Source of the DNA: Saccopteryx bilineata
Taxonomy: Eukaryota > Chordata > Mammalia > Chiroptera > Emballonuridae
Direction: 5' to 3'
DNA: 64,000 nucleotides
Assembly: GCF_036850765.1 (NCBI RefSeq)
Contig: NC_089490.1
Location: 134,072,522 to 134,136,521 of the forward strand
Shown here piece after piece: positions 21,304 through 31,494 of this stretch. How positions within the stretch are numbered: the stretch's first letter is position 1; each line of letters begins with the position of its first letter. The notes beneath the pieces were generated by a model. The model searched no databases. It saw only the letters and a program-made list of their open reading frames with translations, and had not been told where the DNA came from. Position numbers and translations under genes: made by a program.

Positions 21304-21774
21304 ATGTCGGGTGGCCTCCTGAAGGCACTGAGCTGTGATTCCTATGTGGAGCTGAGCAGGTACCGGGACCAGCACTTCCAGGGTAACATTCACAAACAGG
21401 AGAAATTACTCAAAAAAAGCTGTACGTTGTATGTTGGAAATCTTTCCTTCTACACAACTGAAGAACAAATCTATGAACTCTTCAGCAAAAGTGGTGACAT
21501 AAAGAAAATTGTTATGGGCCTGGATAAAATGAAGAAAACAGCATGTGGTTTCTGCTTTGTGGAGTACTATTCAAGAGCAGATGCAGAAAATGCCATGCGG
21601 TACATAAGTGGAACTCGTTTGGATTACCGGGTGATTCGCACAGACTGGGATGCAGGCTTTAAGGAGGGCAGGCAATATGGCCGTGGATGGTCTGGGGGCC
21701 AGGTACGAGATAAGTATCGAAAGGACTATGATGCTGGCAGAGGAGGCTATGGAAAACTGGCCCAAATCCAGTGA
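21304..21774 (+). CDS. NCBP2: Intact NCBP2-like ORF (nuclear cap-binding protein subunit 2, CBP20)
   Basis: The 156-codon frame has the full length of mammalian CBP20, an RNA-recognition-motif protein that binds the m7G cap together with CBP80 in the nucleus. RRM spans about residues 40-118 with RNP2 (LYVGNL, 42-47) and RNP1 ([11 protein letters not shown]). Cap-binding residues known from the family are all present: Tyr20, Tyr43, Phe83, Phe85, Arg112, Asp114, Trp115, Asp116, Arg123, Arg127, Gln133 and Arg135. Differences from the usual protein as I remember it cluster in the N-terminal tail (residues 25-31) and C-terminal tail (for example Trp129). There are no stops or frameshifts. It is a retrocopy, so transcription is unproven: the parental promoter is not included and the surrounding DNA is transposon and ERV. 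It may be a young non-functional pseudogene or an expressed retrogene. Confidence 0.85.
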   Translation: MSGGLLKALSCDSYVELSRYRDQHFQGNIHKQEKLLKKSCTLYVGNLSFYTTEEQIYELFSKSGDIKKIVMGLDKMKKTACGFCFVEYYSRADAENAMRYISGTRLDYRVIRTDWDAGFKEGRQYGRGWSGGQVRDKYRKDYDAGRGGYGKLAQIQ

Positions 21775-22737
21775 GCAGGAAGAACCCCATCATGCAAAAC
21801 TTAGTCCTTTGGCCTGTTGAATTTGACCACATTACCCAAGGTCTGCAAACCTGCCATTTTTACCAAGGTTTGATCAGTGTCTCTACTGAACCAGAAGCCA
21901 CTTCATGGTTTTCCTTTGAAAATTATTAAAGGACAAAATCCAAATTGGTCAGGTATCTGGTTACCAGAATGATTTTCTTACTAGGTGAAAAATTGTGTTC
22001 CTTGGCATTAGATTTTATCTATAATGTTCATCTATCAGCTAAAAACCACACTTTTTAAAGGAAAATTGGAAAACTTTAAAATTTTGTTTGCCATGTTTGC
22101 ATCTAAGTAGGTTCATGGTCTACATTGGGGCCGGGAATTACTATTTTAAAACTTTAAGTTTTCTTGAGATAAAGTTTAGTAAATGGAGTTTTGTGTATTT
22201 TATAGCTTTGCTCTAAATTAGGAATAGATGTTTGACAACTGAATTTACTCCTATGTTGAATTCTAATTTCTAAAGGTAAACTTTTAGGAGAGAACTTCCT
22301 AAATAGTTGGTACAAAAGTAAGCCCTAGACAGTCCCAGGGGATACCATCTGCTTACATGCTTTATATTATCAGGAAATCAGGTACAGGACTTGAAGGGTA
22401 TTTACTAAACACATTTTTTCAAAAGATGTGTTTTCCTAAAACCTGAAAAAGATGTGTTTTCAAGGCCTGAAAAAAACAAAAGCAAGGGTTGGTTTGAATT
22501 ACCAAGAACTTCAAAATAAAGGAAGTGGGGGCTGGTATCACTGTCAGTAGGAAATGGGATGAAAGATTAGAGGGCATGAGTTAAAACATTGCTTTGACAT
22601 GTTGAAGATTGCTGTGAGGGCCATCAGACTTATCCTTTTCATTTTCAGAGTGATCTTGGGGATGGAGTTGGTATAAAAGAGAGCTAAAGATTGAGAAATG
22701 CTTCCCCTCAAGAAATGTGTTTTGGCCAGTTCTCATG

Positions 22738-23801
22738 TGCCGGGGTCCAGCCCCGGGGGGAATCCAGGGGTCCCACAGGAAGAGACAGCGTCGGCACGAA
22801 TCGAGTGAGAGAGCCGAATTCTTTTCTTTCTCTTTATTCTCCAGTTAGCATTTACTGTCAGGCATCTCTCTCAATTGCTGGTCTAGTTTTCCTTTTATGC
22901 ACACACACTAAGTTACAATCACATGGTATTCAGAATACATTGATTAATCATTGTTTTTGTTTCACTATGGTTACATTTTCTAGGTAACAGTTAATTCATT
23001 TCTATAAACTGTAAGTCATTCAAAGTACAATTATACAATAACTTGAACAGCAATAACAATATTGATACAAACTTCCAAAAGGTCAGTGCTGATTAATAAC
23101 TCTACCTTGTCTAGGATACTATTGTCTAGTCAAATTTTATTTATTACTATATTCATATACTAATTAAGTTCTAACTTTACTTTTCTCAGAGTGTCCCACC
23201 ACCTGCAGGTCAGGTATGCAAGAAGAATGGAAAGTTTCTTTACTCTACCACATGAGAAGGCTAGGGAGGAAAAGTGATGAATTAAGTGAAGACTGAAAGG
23301 TGCTCTGTGTATAGTTACTGTTTCCTACCTATTCATAAGTCACAATCTATTTTTTCTAACATGATTAATAAGAAGAAGTTCTCCTACCAACTTAACCCTT
23401 TATGAGGGATATCATAGCCAGCCTCTTATGTCTATGAGCCCAGTTCAAGGGGCTTACAGGCTTTTCTGTGGAACTCACACCCTCTGTCTCATTTCCAAAG
23501 AAATTACTATGAATCTACAGGGAAAGTACGGTACTATTATCCCTGTGCCATAAATGATAGCACACACCCAGAAAAGGGGGGATATAAGGCCAGATTAATT
23601 CAAAAAGGTCTAAAGGGGGAAGTATCATTGTGCCTTTCCTTTGCGGTGCCTTTGTCAACCCGCAGCTGTTAGTCTTCACTGCGGTGACTTTATTAACCAG
23701 CAGCCATTGGTCTTCTTCTGCTGTGACTTTGTCAACCAGCAGTTGTGGATCTTCTTCTGCTGTGACCTTGTTAGCCAGCACTAGTGGATCGGCTCCCAAC
23801 A
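22738..23801 (-). mobile_element. Solo LTR (class II type) in the NCBP2 retrocopy 3' UTR
   Basis: A 1064-bp unit starting TGCCGGGGTCC and ending CCCAACA, with perfect 6-bp target duplications ctcatg at 22732-22737 and 23802-23807. The AATAAA lies on the minus strand (22833-22838 region, seen as tttatt), followed by a short U5 ending ggaccccggca, so the LTR is reverse-oriented. Six-base duplications fit a betaretrovirus-like ERV. Confidence 0.9.
23645..23801 (-). repeat. 39-bp tandem repeats in LTR U3
   Basis: Units begin at about 23645, 23684, 23723 and 23762 (gtgactttgtcaaccagcag core), the last partial. They lie at the U3 start of the minus-oriented LTR, where retroviral enhancer repeats often occur. 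They also keep a reading frame on the minus strand, probably by virtue of the 39-bp period. Confidence 0.85.
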
Positions 23802-24635
23802 CTCATGTGTAAGTCAGTCTGTCTAGTTTTTTCACTAGTTTGCTTACTGAGTTTCAAGCCTTGATAGCAATGGTATCCACTGAGGGAATCTAGAGTATTT
23901 CTTGCATTTGTAAGGCAAGAGATGATTTCTCTATAATAGTATATTGAACTATCGCTCATTTAAAACTGCTAATCTAGTTTCATTTTCCTTGACATAAGTG
24001 ACATTTTTTCATCTAACAATAAACTTATCTCCAAAATTCCTGTGTCTCATGAAACTTGGGGCTGAAGTATCTTGAATGTGAACATCTTCAAAGCTATAGT
24101 TAAATGTAGATTTTCTCATTAAATTGAAACTGGTTATTTGAGTTTTTAAACTTGTAAGCATGTAGGGAAAAAGATATTTGCAAATATTTAATTTCATGAG
24201 GACATACTATTCCTTGAAAAAATTTCATTTTACACTATAGTTTGAATTTCATATATTTTATATTCTTTTGTAGTAAAACATAACTCAGATTTCTACAGGC
24301 CTTAAAAACCATAGACAGTGGTTCTATTTGGAATTGTGTCTTCTGTAACTGATTTCAATAAAGTTGGACCAACTTCAAAATAAAACAACAACAACAAAAA
24401 TAACAACATTAAAAATATAAAATATTCTCATGCATTACAATCCATTCATTTCTTACCGCTCATGTTCATGGTTGTGGGTGGCTAGAGCCAATCACAGCTG
24501 TCCTCTGGGACAACACCAAATTTTTATTGGATAATGCATAATGTACATGGGTCGTTGTGAGGTCAGGAAGTAAACATCCCTCCTTTTAATCAAGTAGTCA
24601 GCTAGCTAATTGCAGAAACCCTTTTGACAAAAAAG

Positions 24636-26178
24636 ATGGCTAAAAGAACAAAAGATGAGGAGTATTGTACTTTTCAGCAGGAATGGACAGAGGAATTCAC
24701 CTTTGTAGAGAGAGCAGGTTCTGCAGTGTGTCTAATATGCAACGATAAAATTGCATCGATGAAATGGTCAAATATAAAGCAGCACTTCAACACATGCCAT
24801 ACTACATTTGCATTGAAATATCCAGCAGGGGACAGCAGGAAGAAAGCATGTCAAGAGCTACTGTGCAGAGTGCAAGCTAGTCAGCAGCAATTCCATGTTT
24901 GGACCCAACAAAGTGTCTGGAATTCAGCTAGCTTTGCTGGTGCTTTAGCAATTGTGAGAAACGGAAAGCCATTCACAGATGGGGAGTATGCCAAAACAGT
25001 CATGCTTAATGTTGCCAAGGAACTTTTTGACAACTTTTCAGATAAAGACAAGATAATTAAAGGAATAAAAGACATGCCTCTGTGGGCAAGAACTGTTCAC
25101 GATTGTACCATCATGATGGCAAATCAAATTGAGGCAACACAAGTGAAGGACATAAATGCAGCACTATTCTTTTCTCTTGCTTTGGATGAGTCAACAGATG
25201 TAAGCCATTTATCCCAGTTCAGTGTGATTGCAAGGTATGCTGTCGGTGACACACTATGTGAGGAAAGTCTTGCTATTTTGCCTATGATAGAGACAACAAG
25301 AGGGGAAAATTTATTCAAGTCTTTCACTGAGTTCGCTAAAGAAAAATATCTACTGATGGATAAACTTATTTCGGTGTATACTGATGGTGCTCCGTGCATG
25401 GTGGGGAAAAACAGGATTCGTAGGGCTTCTTCATGAACGTGAAAAGAGACCCATCCTAAGTTTTCACTGCATCCTACATCATGAGGCACTTTGTGCTCAG
25501 ATGTGTGGTGAGCACTTGGTGAGGTGATGTCGCTGGTCATTCAAGCGGTCAACTTTATTGTTGACCAAGCTTTAAATGATTGCCAGTTTAAAACACTGCT
25601 GGATGAAGTTGGGAATAATTATCCTGGTCTGCTTCTGCACAGCAATGTGCATTGGTTGTCAATAGGGAAGGTGCTCAGCCATTTCACGGCTTGTCTGAGC
25701 AAAATTCGGACTTTTCTTGAAATGAAAAATGTCGAGCATCCTGAGTTAGCTAACACTGAGTGGCTCCTGAAGTTCTACTATCTCGTGGACATGACTGAAC
25801 ATCTGAACCAGCTCAATGTAAAAATGTAAGGCATTGGAAATACAGTCTTATCCTTTCAACAAGCAGTGTTTGCATTTGAAAACAAGCTGGAACTCTTCGT
25901 AGCTGGCATTGAAACAGGTCATTTACTATACTTTGAAAAACTGGGAGAGTTTAAAGATACATGCAGAGCAAGTGACCTTGCTCAACATCTTGATCTCCAG
26001 CAACTAGCGGGCTTCACATCTAATCTCCTGCAGTCATTCAAAGCGTGCTTTGGAGAATTTCATGAGCGCACTCATCTTTTTAAGTTCATCACCCATCCAC
26101 ACAAGTGTGCAGTGGACAGTACTGACCTGAGTTACATCCCCAGTGTCTCCGTCAGAGATTTTGAGCCACAAGCTGCTG
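24636..26178 (+). pseudogene. hAT transposase with BED zinc finger (degenerate)
   Basis: The best start is the ATG at 24636. The product begins with a BED finger (CLICN...H...H, about 24728-24805), then hAT catalytic segments around LDESTD (25179-25196) and YTDGAPCM (25378-25401) holding conserved acidic residues. The frame breaks near 25410, shifts again near 25510 and meets a stop at 25827-25829. It ends before the C-terminal hAT dimerisation domain. Similarity of layout is to Charlie-type and ZBED/GTF2IRD2-related transposases. It cannot be active. Confidence 0.85.
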
Positions 26179-26180
26179 AC

Positions 26181-26298
26181 CCTTCCCTGCCCCTACTCAG
26201 CAGGAAGAATTTACAGAAGATGTTGACCTTTGTCCCTTTTCCTTTGAGCCTCTCTAGGAATCATTCTCCTTCCTTTTTATATAAATATATCAAATAGT
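26181..26298 (+). pseudogene. End of ERV env/polypurine region
   Basis: A short retroviral remnant between the broken hAT end and the 3' LTR, read from position and composition. No polypurine tract is clearly preserved. Confidence 0.35.
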
Positions 26299-26649
26299 TG
26301 GGAATCTTAGGTTTCATTTCTTCAACCCTGCTGGCATGAGTTTAGTTTCAGGGCTTCTGGCAGGTGACCAACCACAAAGGAATGTCCGATGAGGTCATGG
26401 ACGGTTGAAACTGCTGATGATTGAAAATGCACCAACATTCATAATTGGTGAAAAGCACCGCTGTGCCCAGCGATAGCGACAGCCAATTAGCATATGCCCC
26501 ACTACCCTTCTTACTTCTCTATCCTTACCCTTATAAAGTGGTCTGACTCTGTAACCGCTGCTGTATATGTCCCTTACGAGACAGCCCGGCAGGTTTTCTT
26601 TCATTAAAGCTTGTTACACTGGTCTTTCGGACTCCGATTGATTCTATCA
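26299..26649 (+). mobile_element. 3' LTR of the class I ERV
   Basis: Starts TGGGAATC and ends TTCTATCA. It matches the 5' LTR with about 9 percent divergence by eye and carries an extra 16-bp duplication (ctgctgatgattgaaa) near 26412. ATTAAA at about 26604 acts as the likely polyadenylation signal. Confidence 0.85.
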
Positions 26650-27333
26650 TATAAGATTTTGATAAAATAAATTAATATATATTAATATATATGAATATAT
26701 GCATATTTTTATATGGGGAGGCTATATATACATCCATTAAATATGATGTGCAAAAAAAATTACATAAAGATATTCGTGCTATATAAGTCATAAAAAGGAA
26801 ACTACAAAATAAAATAATAACATTCTAGAAGTGCTTGAATGGAGTAAACACTGGCAGAATGCATGCTAAAATCTAAATGATAAGATTATGTGCGATTTCA
26901 TTCTTTTTATTAATTTTAATTTATTGTGTATACATGGATTCAAGTGTCTCACTGAATATAACTCCCTCAACCCCCACCGCCGTGTCCCCTTTTATACCTC
27001 CCTTGCCCTTTCCCCTCCTTGCACCTCCTTATACCCTTCTTGCCTCCCTCCCTTCAACATTCTCCCCCTTCCTTCTAGGATTTGCTGTCCTGCTATCTAT
27101 ATCTCTGTGTTATGTATATATAATTTCATGAATCCTTTTACCTTCTTTGATCCCATCCCCTCATCCCCCTTCCCTTTGACTGCTGTTCCTCTAGTCCTTG
27201 TGATCCCACCTCTGTCTCTATTCTGTTCCTCAGTTCACTTTGTTCATTAGAGCTCACATATAAGTGAGATCATATGATATTTGTCTTTCTTTGCCTGACT
27301 TATTTTACTTAGCATAATAATATCCAGGTTCAC

Positions 27334-29810
27334 CTATGCTGTCGCGAAAGGTAAGGTTTTCTTCTTTTTCATGGCTATGTAGTATTCCATTCTGTATATG
27401 TACCACTGCTTTTTAATGCAATCGTCCACTGATGGACACTTGGGTTGTTTCCAGATCCTGGCTATTATAAACAACGCTGCAATAAACATGAGGGTGCATA
27501 TCTTCTTTTGAATCAGTAATTTGGTGTTCTTTGGATATATTCCTAGAAGTGGAATAGCTGGGTCAAAAGGTAGTTCCATTTTTAATTTTTTGAGGAAACT
27601 CCACAGTGGCTGCACCAGTCTGCATTCCCACCAGCAGTGCAGGAGGGTTCCCTTTCCTCCACACCCTCGCCAGCACTTATTGTGCATTGTTTTGTTAATA
27701 AGCACCATTCTGACAGGTGTGAGGTGATATCTCATTGTGGTTTTAATTTGCATTTCTCTAATGATTAGTGTTGTTGAACATTTTTTCATATGCCTATTGG
27801 CCATCTGTATGTCCTCTTTGGAGAAGTGTCTATTCAGTTCTTTAGCCCATTTTTTAATTGAATTGTTTACCTTCCTGGTGTTGAGTTTTAGAAGTTCTTA
27901 TAAATTTTAGTTATTAACTCCTTACAGACATTGGCGAATATGTTCTCCCATTGTGTGGGCTGTCTTTTTATTTTGTTCATGTTGTCGTTTCTGTGCAAAA
28001 GCTTTTTAGCTTGATATAGTCCCATTTGTTCATCCTATTCTTTATTTCACTTGCCCATGGAGATAAATCATCAAAGATATTGCTATGAGGGATGTCGGAG
28101 AGCTTACTGCCTGTTTTCTTCCAAGATGTTTATGGTTTCTCGACTTACATTTAAGTCTTTTATCCACTTCGAGTATATTTTTGTGAGTGGTATAAGTTGG
28201 TGGTCTAGTTTAATTATTTTCCATGTACCTGTCCAATTTTCCCTACACCATTTGTTAATGAGGTTGTCTTTACTCCATTGTATGCTCTTACCTTCTTTGT
28301 CAAATATCAATTGGCCATAAAGGTGTAGGTTTATTTCTGGGTTTTTTGTTCTGTTCCATTGATCTGTATGCCTGTTCTTAAGCCAGTACCAGGCAGTTTT
28401 GAGTACAGTGGTCTTCTAGTATAACTTGATATCAGGAAGTGTGATACCACCACTTTATTCTTCTTTTTCAAGATAGCTGAGATTACTCGTGTTCTCTTTT
28501 GGTTTCATATAAATTTTTGGAATATTTGTTGTATATCTTTGAAGTATGTCATTGGTATTTTAACAGAAATTGCATTGAATTTATAGATTTCTTTAGGTAA
28601 TATAGACATTTGAATGATGTTTATTCTTCCTATTCATGAACACGGTATATGCTCCCACTCATTTGTATCATGCTTGATTTCTTTGATCAATGTTTTATAA
28701 TTTTCCAAATACAGGTCTTTAACCTCCTTGGTTAAAAATTTACTCCTAAGTACTTTATTTTTTTTGTTGAAATAGTGAAGGGGATTGTTCCTTAATTTTT
28801 TTCAAACAGTTTATTGTTGGTGTATTAAAATGCCACTGATTTCTGAATATTAATTTTATATTCTGCCACTTTGATGAATTCATTTTTCAGGTCTAGTTAT
28901 TTTTTGTCTGAGACTTTAGGGTTTTCTATGTACAGTATCATGTCATCAGCAAATAATGGTAGTTTTATTTCTTTTCCAATTTGGATGCCTTTTGTTCTTC
29001 TTGTCTGCTTGCTGTGGCTAGGACTTCCAGGACTATGTTGAATAAGAGTGGTGAAAGGGGGCACCCCTGCCTTGTTCCTGATCTTAAGGGGATTGCTCTT
29101 AATTTTTGCCCATTGAGTATGATGTTGGCTGTGGGTTTGTCATAGATGGCCTTTATCATGTTGAGGTATGTTCCCTGTATTCCCACTTTGCTGAGAGTTT
29201 TGATCATAAATGGGTGCTGGATTTTATCAAATGCTTTTTCTGCATCTATTGATATTATCATGTGATTTTTCTCCCTCCTTTTGTTTATGTGATGAATCAC
29301 GTTGATTGATTTGCACATATTATACCAGCCTTACCTCCCCAGAATAAATCTTACTTGATCATGATGTGTGATTTTTTTCATGTATTGCTGGATCCAGTTT
29401 GCTAATAATATTTTGTTGAGAATTTTAGCATCTAAGTACATTTTAGCATCTAAGTACAACATCAGGGATATTGCTCTATAGTTTTCTATCTTTGTAGTGT
29501 CTTTGCCTGGTTTTGGAATCATTATTATGCTCGCCTCACAAAAAGAGTTTGGAGATCTTTCCTCTTGAATTTTTTGAAATAGCTTGAGAAGGACAGTTGT
29601 TAATTCTTCTTTGAATATTTGGTAAAATTTGCCTGTGAAGCCGTTTGGCCCAGGACTTTTGTTTGTTGGTAGTTTTTTGATAACTGTTTCAATTTCATTT
29701 GTTTTTATCAGCCTGTTTAGGTTTTCTGATTTTTCTGAATTGATATTGGAAAGATGATATGTTTCAAGGAATTTATTCATTTCACCTAGGTTGTCCAGCT
29801 TTTGGCATAT
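27334..29810 (-). pseudogene. L1 ORF2 remnant (reverse transcriptase and C-terminal region)
   Basis: Minus-strand frames encode the RT fingers segment (29331-29780, with [10 protein letters not shown] and the IENYRAISL motif), RT palm start (28965-29318, with AFDKIQHPF and the [13 protein letters not shown] motif) and the conserved C-terminal segment (27334-27804, with CWWEC and MEYYIAMKK). Frameshifts separate them; the FADD-type catalytic segment lies in the broken interval near 28900-28960. Not functional. Confidence 0.85.
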
Positions 29811-30328
29811 AGACCATCATAGTATTTTCTTACAATCCTTTGTATTTCTGCAGTGTCAGTTGTTACTTCTCCTCTTTTATTTTTAATTTTATTCACTTGA
29901 GTCCTCTCTCTTTTTTTCTTGATGAGTCTAGTTTAAGTTTCATCAATCTTATTTACCTTTTCAAAGAACCAGCTCTTGGTTTCATTGATCTTCTGTATTG
30001 TTTTTTAGTTTCTATCTCATTTAGTTCCACTCTGATTTTTATTATTTCTTTCCTTCTACTTCCTCTGGGCTTTATTTGTTGTTCTTTTTCTAGTTCTTTT
30101 AAATGCAGGATTAAGTTGTTTATTTGAGCTTTTTCTTGCTCCTTAAGGTATGCCTGTAGTATGACCATCCCTCTCAGGATGTTCCTGTGTTTCATTGATT
30201 TTGAGTTGTTGTATGTTCATTTTCACTTGTTTCAATGAATTTTAGATTTCTTTGACCCCATTGTTAACCACTCGTTATTTAATAACATATTATTTAGCCT
30301 CCAGATGTTTGAATGTTTTTCAGGTTTT

Positions 30329-30667
30329 TTTCTTTATTTTGTATTTATCAGACAGATGGACTCCTGCATGCGTCTGTCCAGGATCCACCAGCATGCCCAC
30401 CAGAGGGCAATGCTCAGCCTATCTCAGGCATTGCTCTGCTGCAACTGGAGCCTTTCCAGTGCCTGAGGCAGAGGCTATGGAGCTATCCTCAGCACCTGGG
30501 CCAACTTTGCTTCCATAGAGCCTTGGGAAGAGAGAAATAAAGAGAAAAGAGAAGTGAAAGGGAGGAGAAGAGGAAGGGCATTTCTCTTGTATGCCCTGGC
30601 TAGAAATCGAACCTGAGACTTCCACACTCTGGGCCAATGCTGTACTGCTGAACCCACTGGCCAGGGC
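30329..30667 (-). mobile_element. tRNA-headed bat SINE, diverged copy
   Basis: Reverse copy in L1 ORF2, ending ccactggccagggc. More diverged than the other copies, so an older member. The L1 sequence is continuous on both sides. Confidence 0.8.
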
Positions 30668-30745
30668 CCACTTTTTCTATTGTAGCTGATTTCTAGTTTC
30701 ATGCCATTGTGATCAGAGAAGATGCTTGATATAATTTCAATCTTC

Positions 30746-30873
30746 GGAAAATACATATTTATTATACAATACATTTTTAAATAAAATATGTATTTCTGAT
30801 GGCTTTAGGCGACCCCTGTGTTTTGGTCGTTCGACCCCCGCCAGGGTCATGACCCACAGGTTGAGAACCGCTG
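30746..30873. mobile_element. Half of a palindromic hAT element
   Basis: The right arm is complete and ends gtcatgacccacaggttgagaaccgctg (last 28 bp, 30846-30873), complementary to a CAGCGGTTCTCAACC-type hAT end. The palindrome centre (atacatatttatt...aaataaaatatgtat, 30750-30795) is retained, while the left arm is missing. It directly abuts L1 ORF2 on one side and L1 5' UTR on the other. Confidence 0.7.
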
Positions 30874-31099
30874 ACTTAGAGGGAGCCACAAGCAATACAG
30901 AGTTTGTGGCTGTCTCTGGTGAGCCCAGGTGCCATTGTAAATATCAGCTGCACTCCTAGGTTGGCTTTTTTCTACTCTTGGCCTGGGGAAAGTCTGCTTA
31001 AAAGTTCAATTTCTCCTGAGTCCCGCTTTCTGCTGCCTCTTACTGCTGGCTGCTTGTTGGGCTCAGCACAGTAATTCAGGGATTAGAAAGGGTAGAGAG

Positions 31100-31494
31100 G
31101 CCCTGGCCGGTAGGCTCAGTGGTAGAGCATCGGCCTTGCATGTGGAAGTCCTGGGTTTGATTCCCGGCTGGGGCACACAGAAGAAGTACCCATCTGCTTC
31201 TCCACCCCTCCACCCCTCCCCCTCTCCTTCCTCTTTGTTTCTCTCTTCCCCTCCCACAGCCAAGGCTCCATTGGAGCAAAGATGGCCCGGGCACTGGGGA
31301 TGGCTCCATGGCCTCTGCCTCAGGTGCTAGAGTGGCTCTGGTCGCAACAGAGCGACGCCCAGAATGGGCAGAGCATCGCCCTCTGGTGGGCGTGCTGGGT
31401 GGATCCTGGTCAGGTGCATGCGGGAGTCTGTCTGACTGCTTCCCTGTTTCCAGCTTCAGAAAATACAAAAAAAAAAAGAAAAAAAAAAAAGAAA
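31100..31494 (+). mobile_element. tRNA-headed bat SINE (about 400-bp family)
   Basis: Forward copy in the L1 5' UTR with target duplications gaaagggtagaga at 31086-31098 and 31495-31507. Confidence 0.92.

Larger units (their letters stand above)
21245..24395 (+). mobile_element. NCBP2: Processed retrocopy of NCBP2 mRNA
   Basis: An intronless copy of a complete mRNA: GC-rich 5' UTR (21245-21303), full coding region, long 3' UTR and a final AATAAA at 24357-24362 followed by an A-rich, partly (AAC)n, tail. Matching target duplications aaaaataacaac occur at 21233-21244 and 24396-24407, showing L1-type insertion into the hAT element. A solo LTR (22738-23801) has inserted in the 3' UTR, so the retrocopied part is about 2.1 kb, close to the known mRNA length. 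Confidence 0.92.
21151..26180 (+). mobile_element. hAT transposon, autonomous type, decayed and truncated
   Basis: The left end cagaggtcgggaacctatgg has the CAGAGG start of a hAT inverted repeat. A BED/hAT transposase follows at 24636. The right end is missing: transposase similarity stops near 26178 and retroviral sequence resumes. An NCBP2 retrocopy (21245-24395) lies between the left end and the transposase, so the original transposon was only about 1.9 kb as preserved. Its position within the ERV env dates it after the provirus. Confidence 0.75.
14107..26649 (+). mobile_element. Degenerate class I endogenous retrovirus (ERV-F/H-like)
   Basis: Two LTRs, 14107-14438 and 26299-26649, flank a tRNA-Phe-like primer binding site and remnants of gag, pro, pol and env. 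A possible 4-bp target duplication (tata) lies outside both LTRs. The LTRs differ at roughly thirty positions plus a 16-bp duplication, so integration is ancient. All genes are broken by stops and frameshifts. Order along the locus is MA, proline-rich gag, RT, zinc-knuckle NC, PR, SU fragment, integrase end, second SU, TM end, which is not the canonical order. Later insertions (two SINEs, a hAT MITE, an LTR-like element and a hAT transposon with its own cargo) make up about half of the span. Confidence 0.85.
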
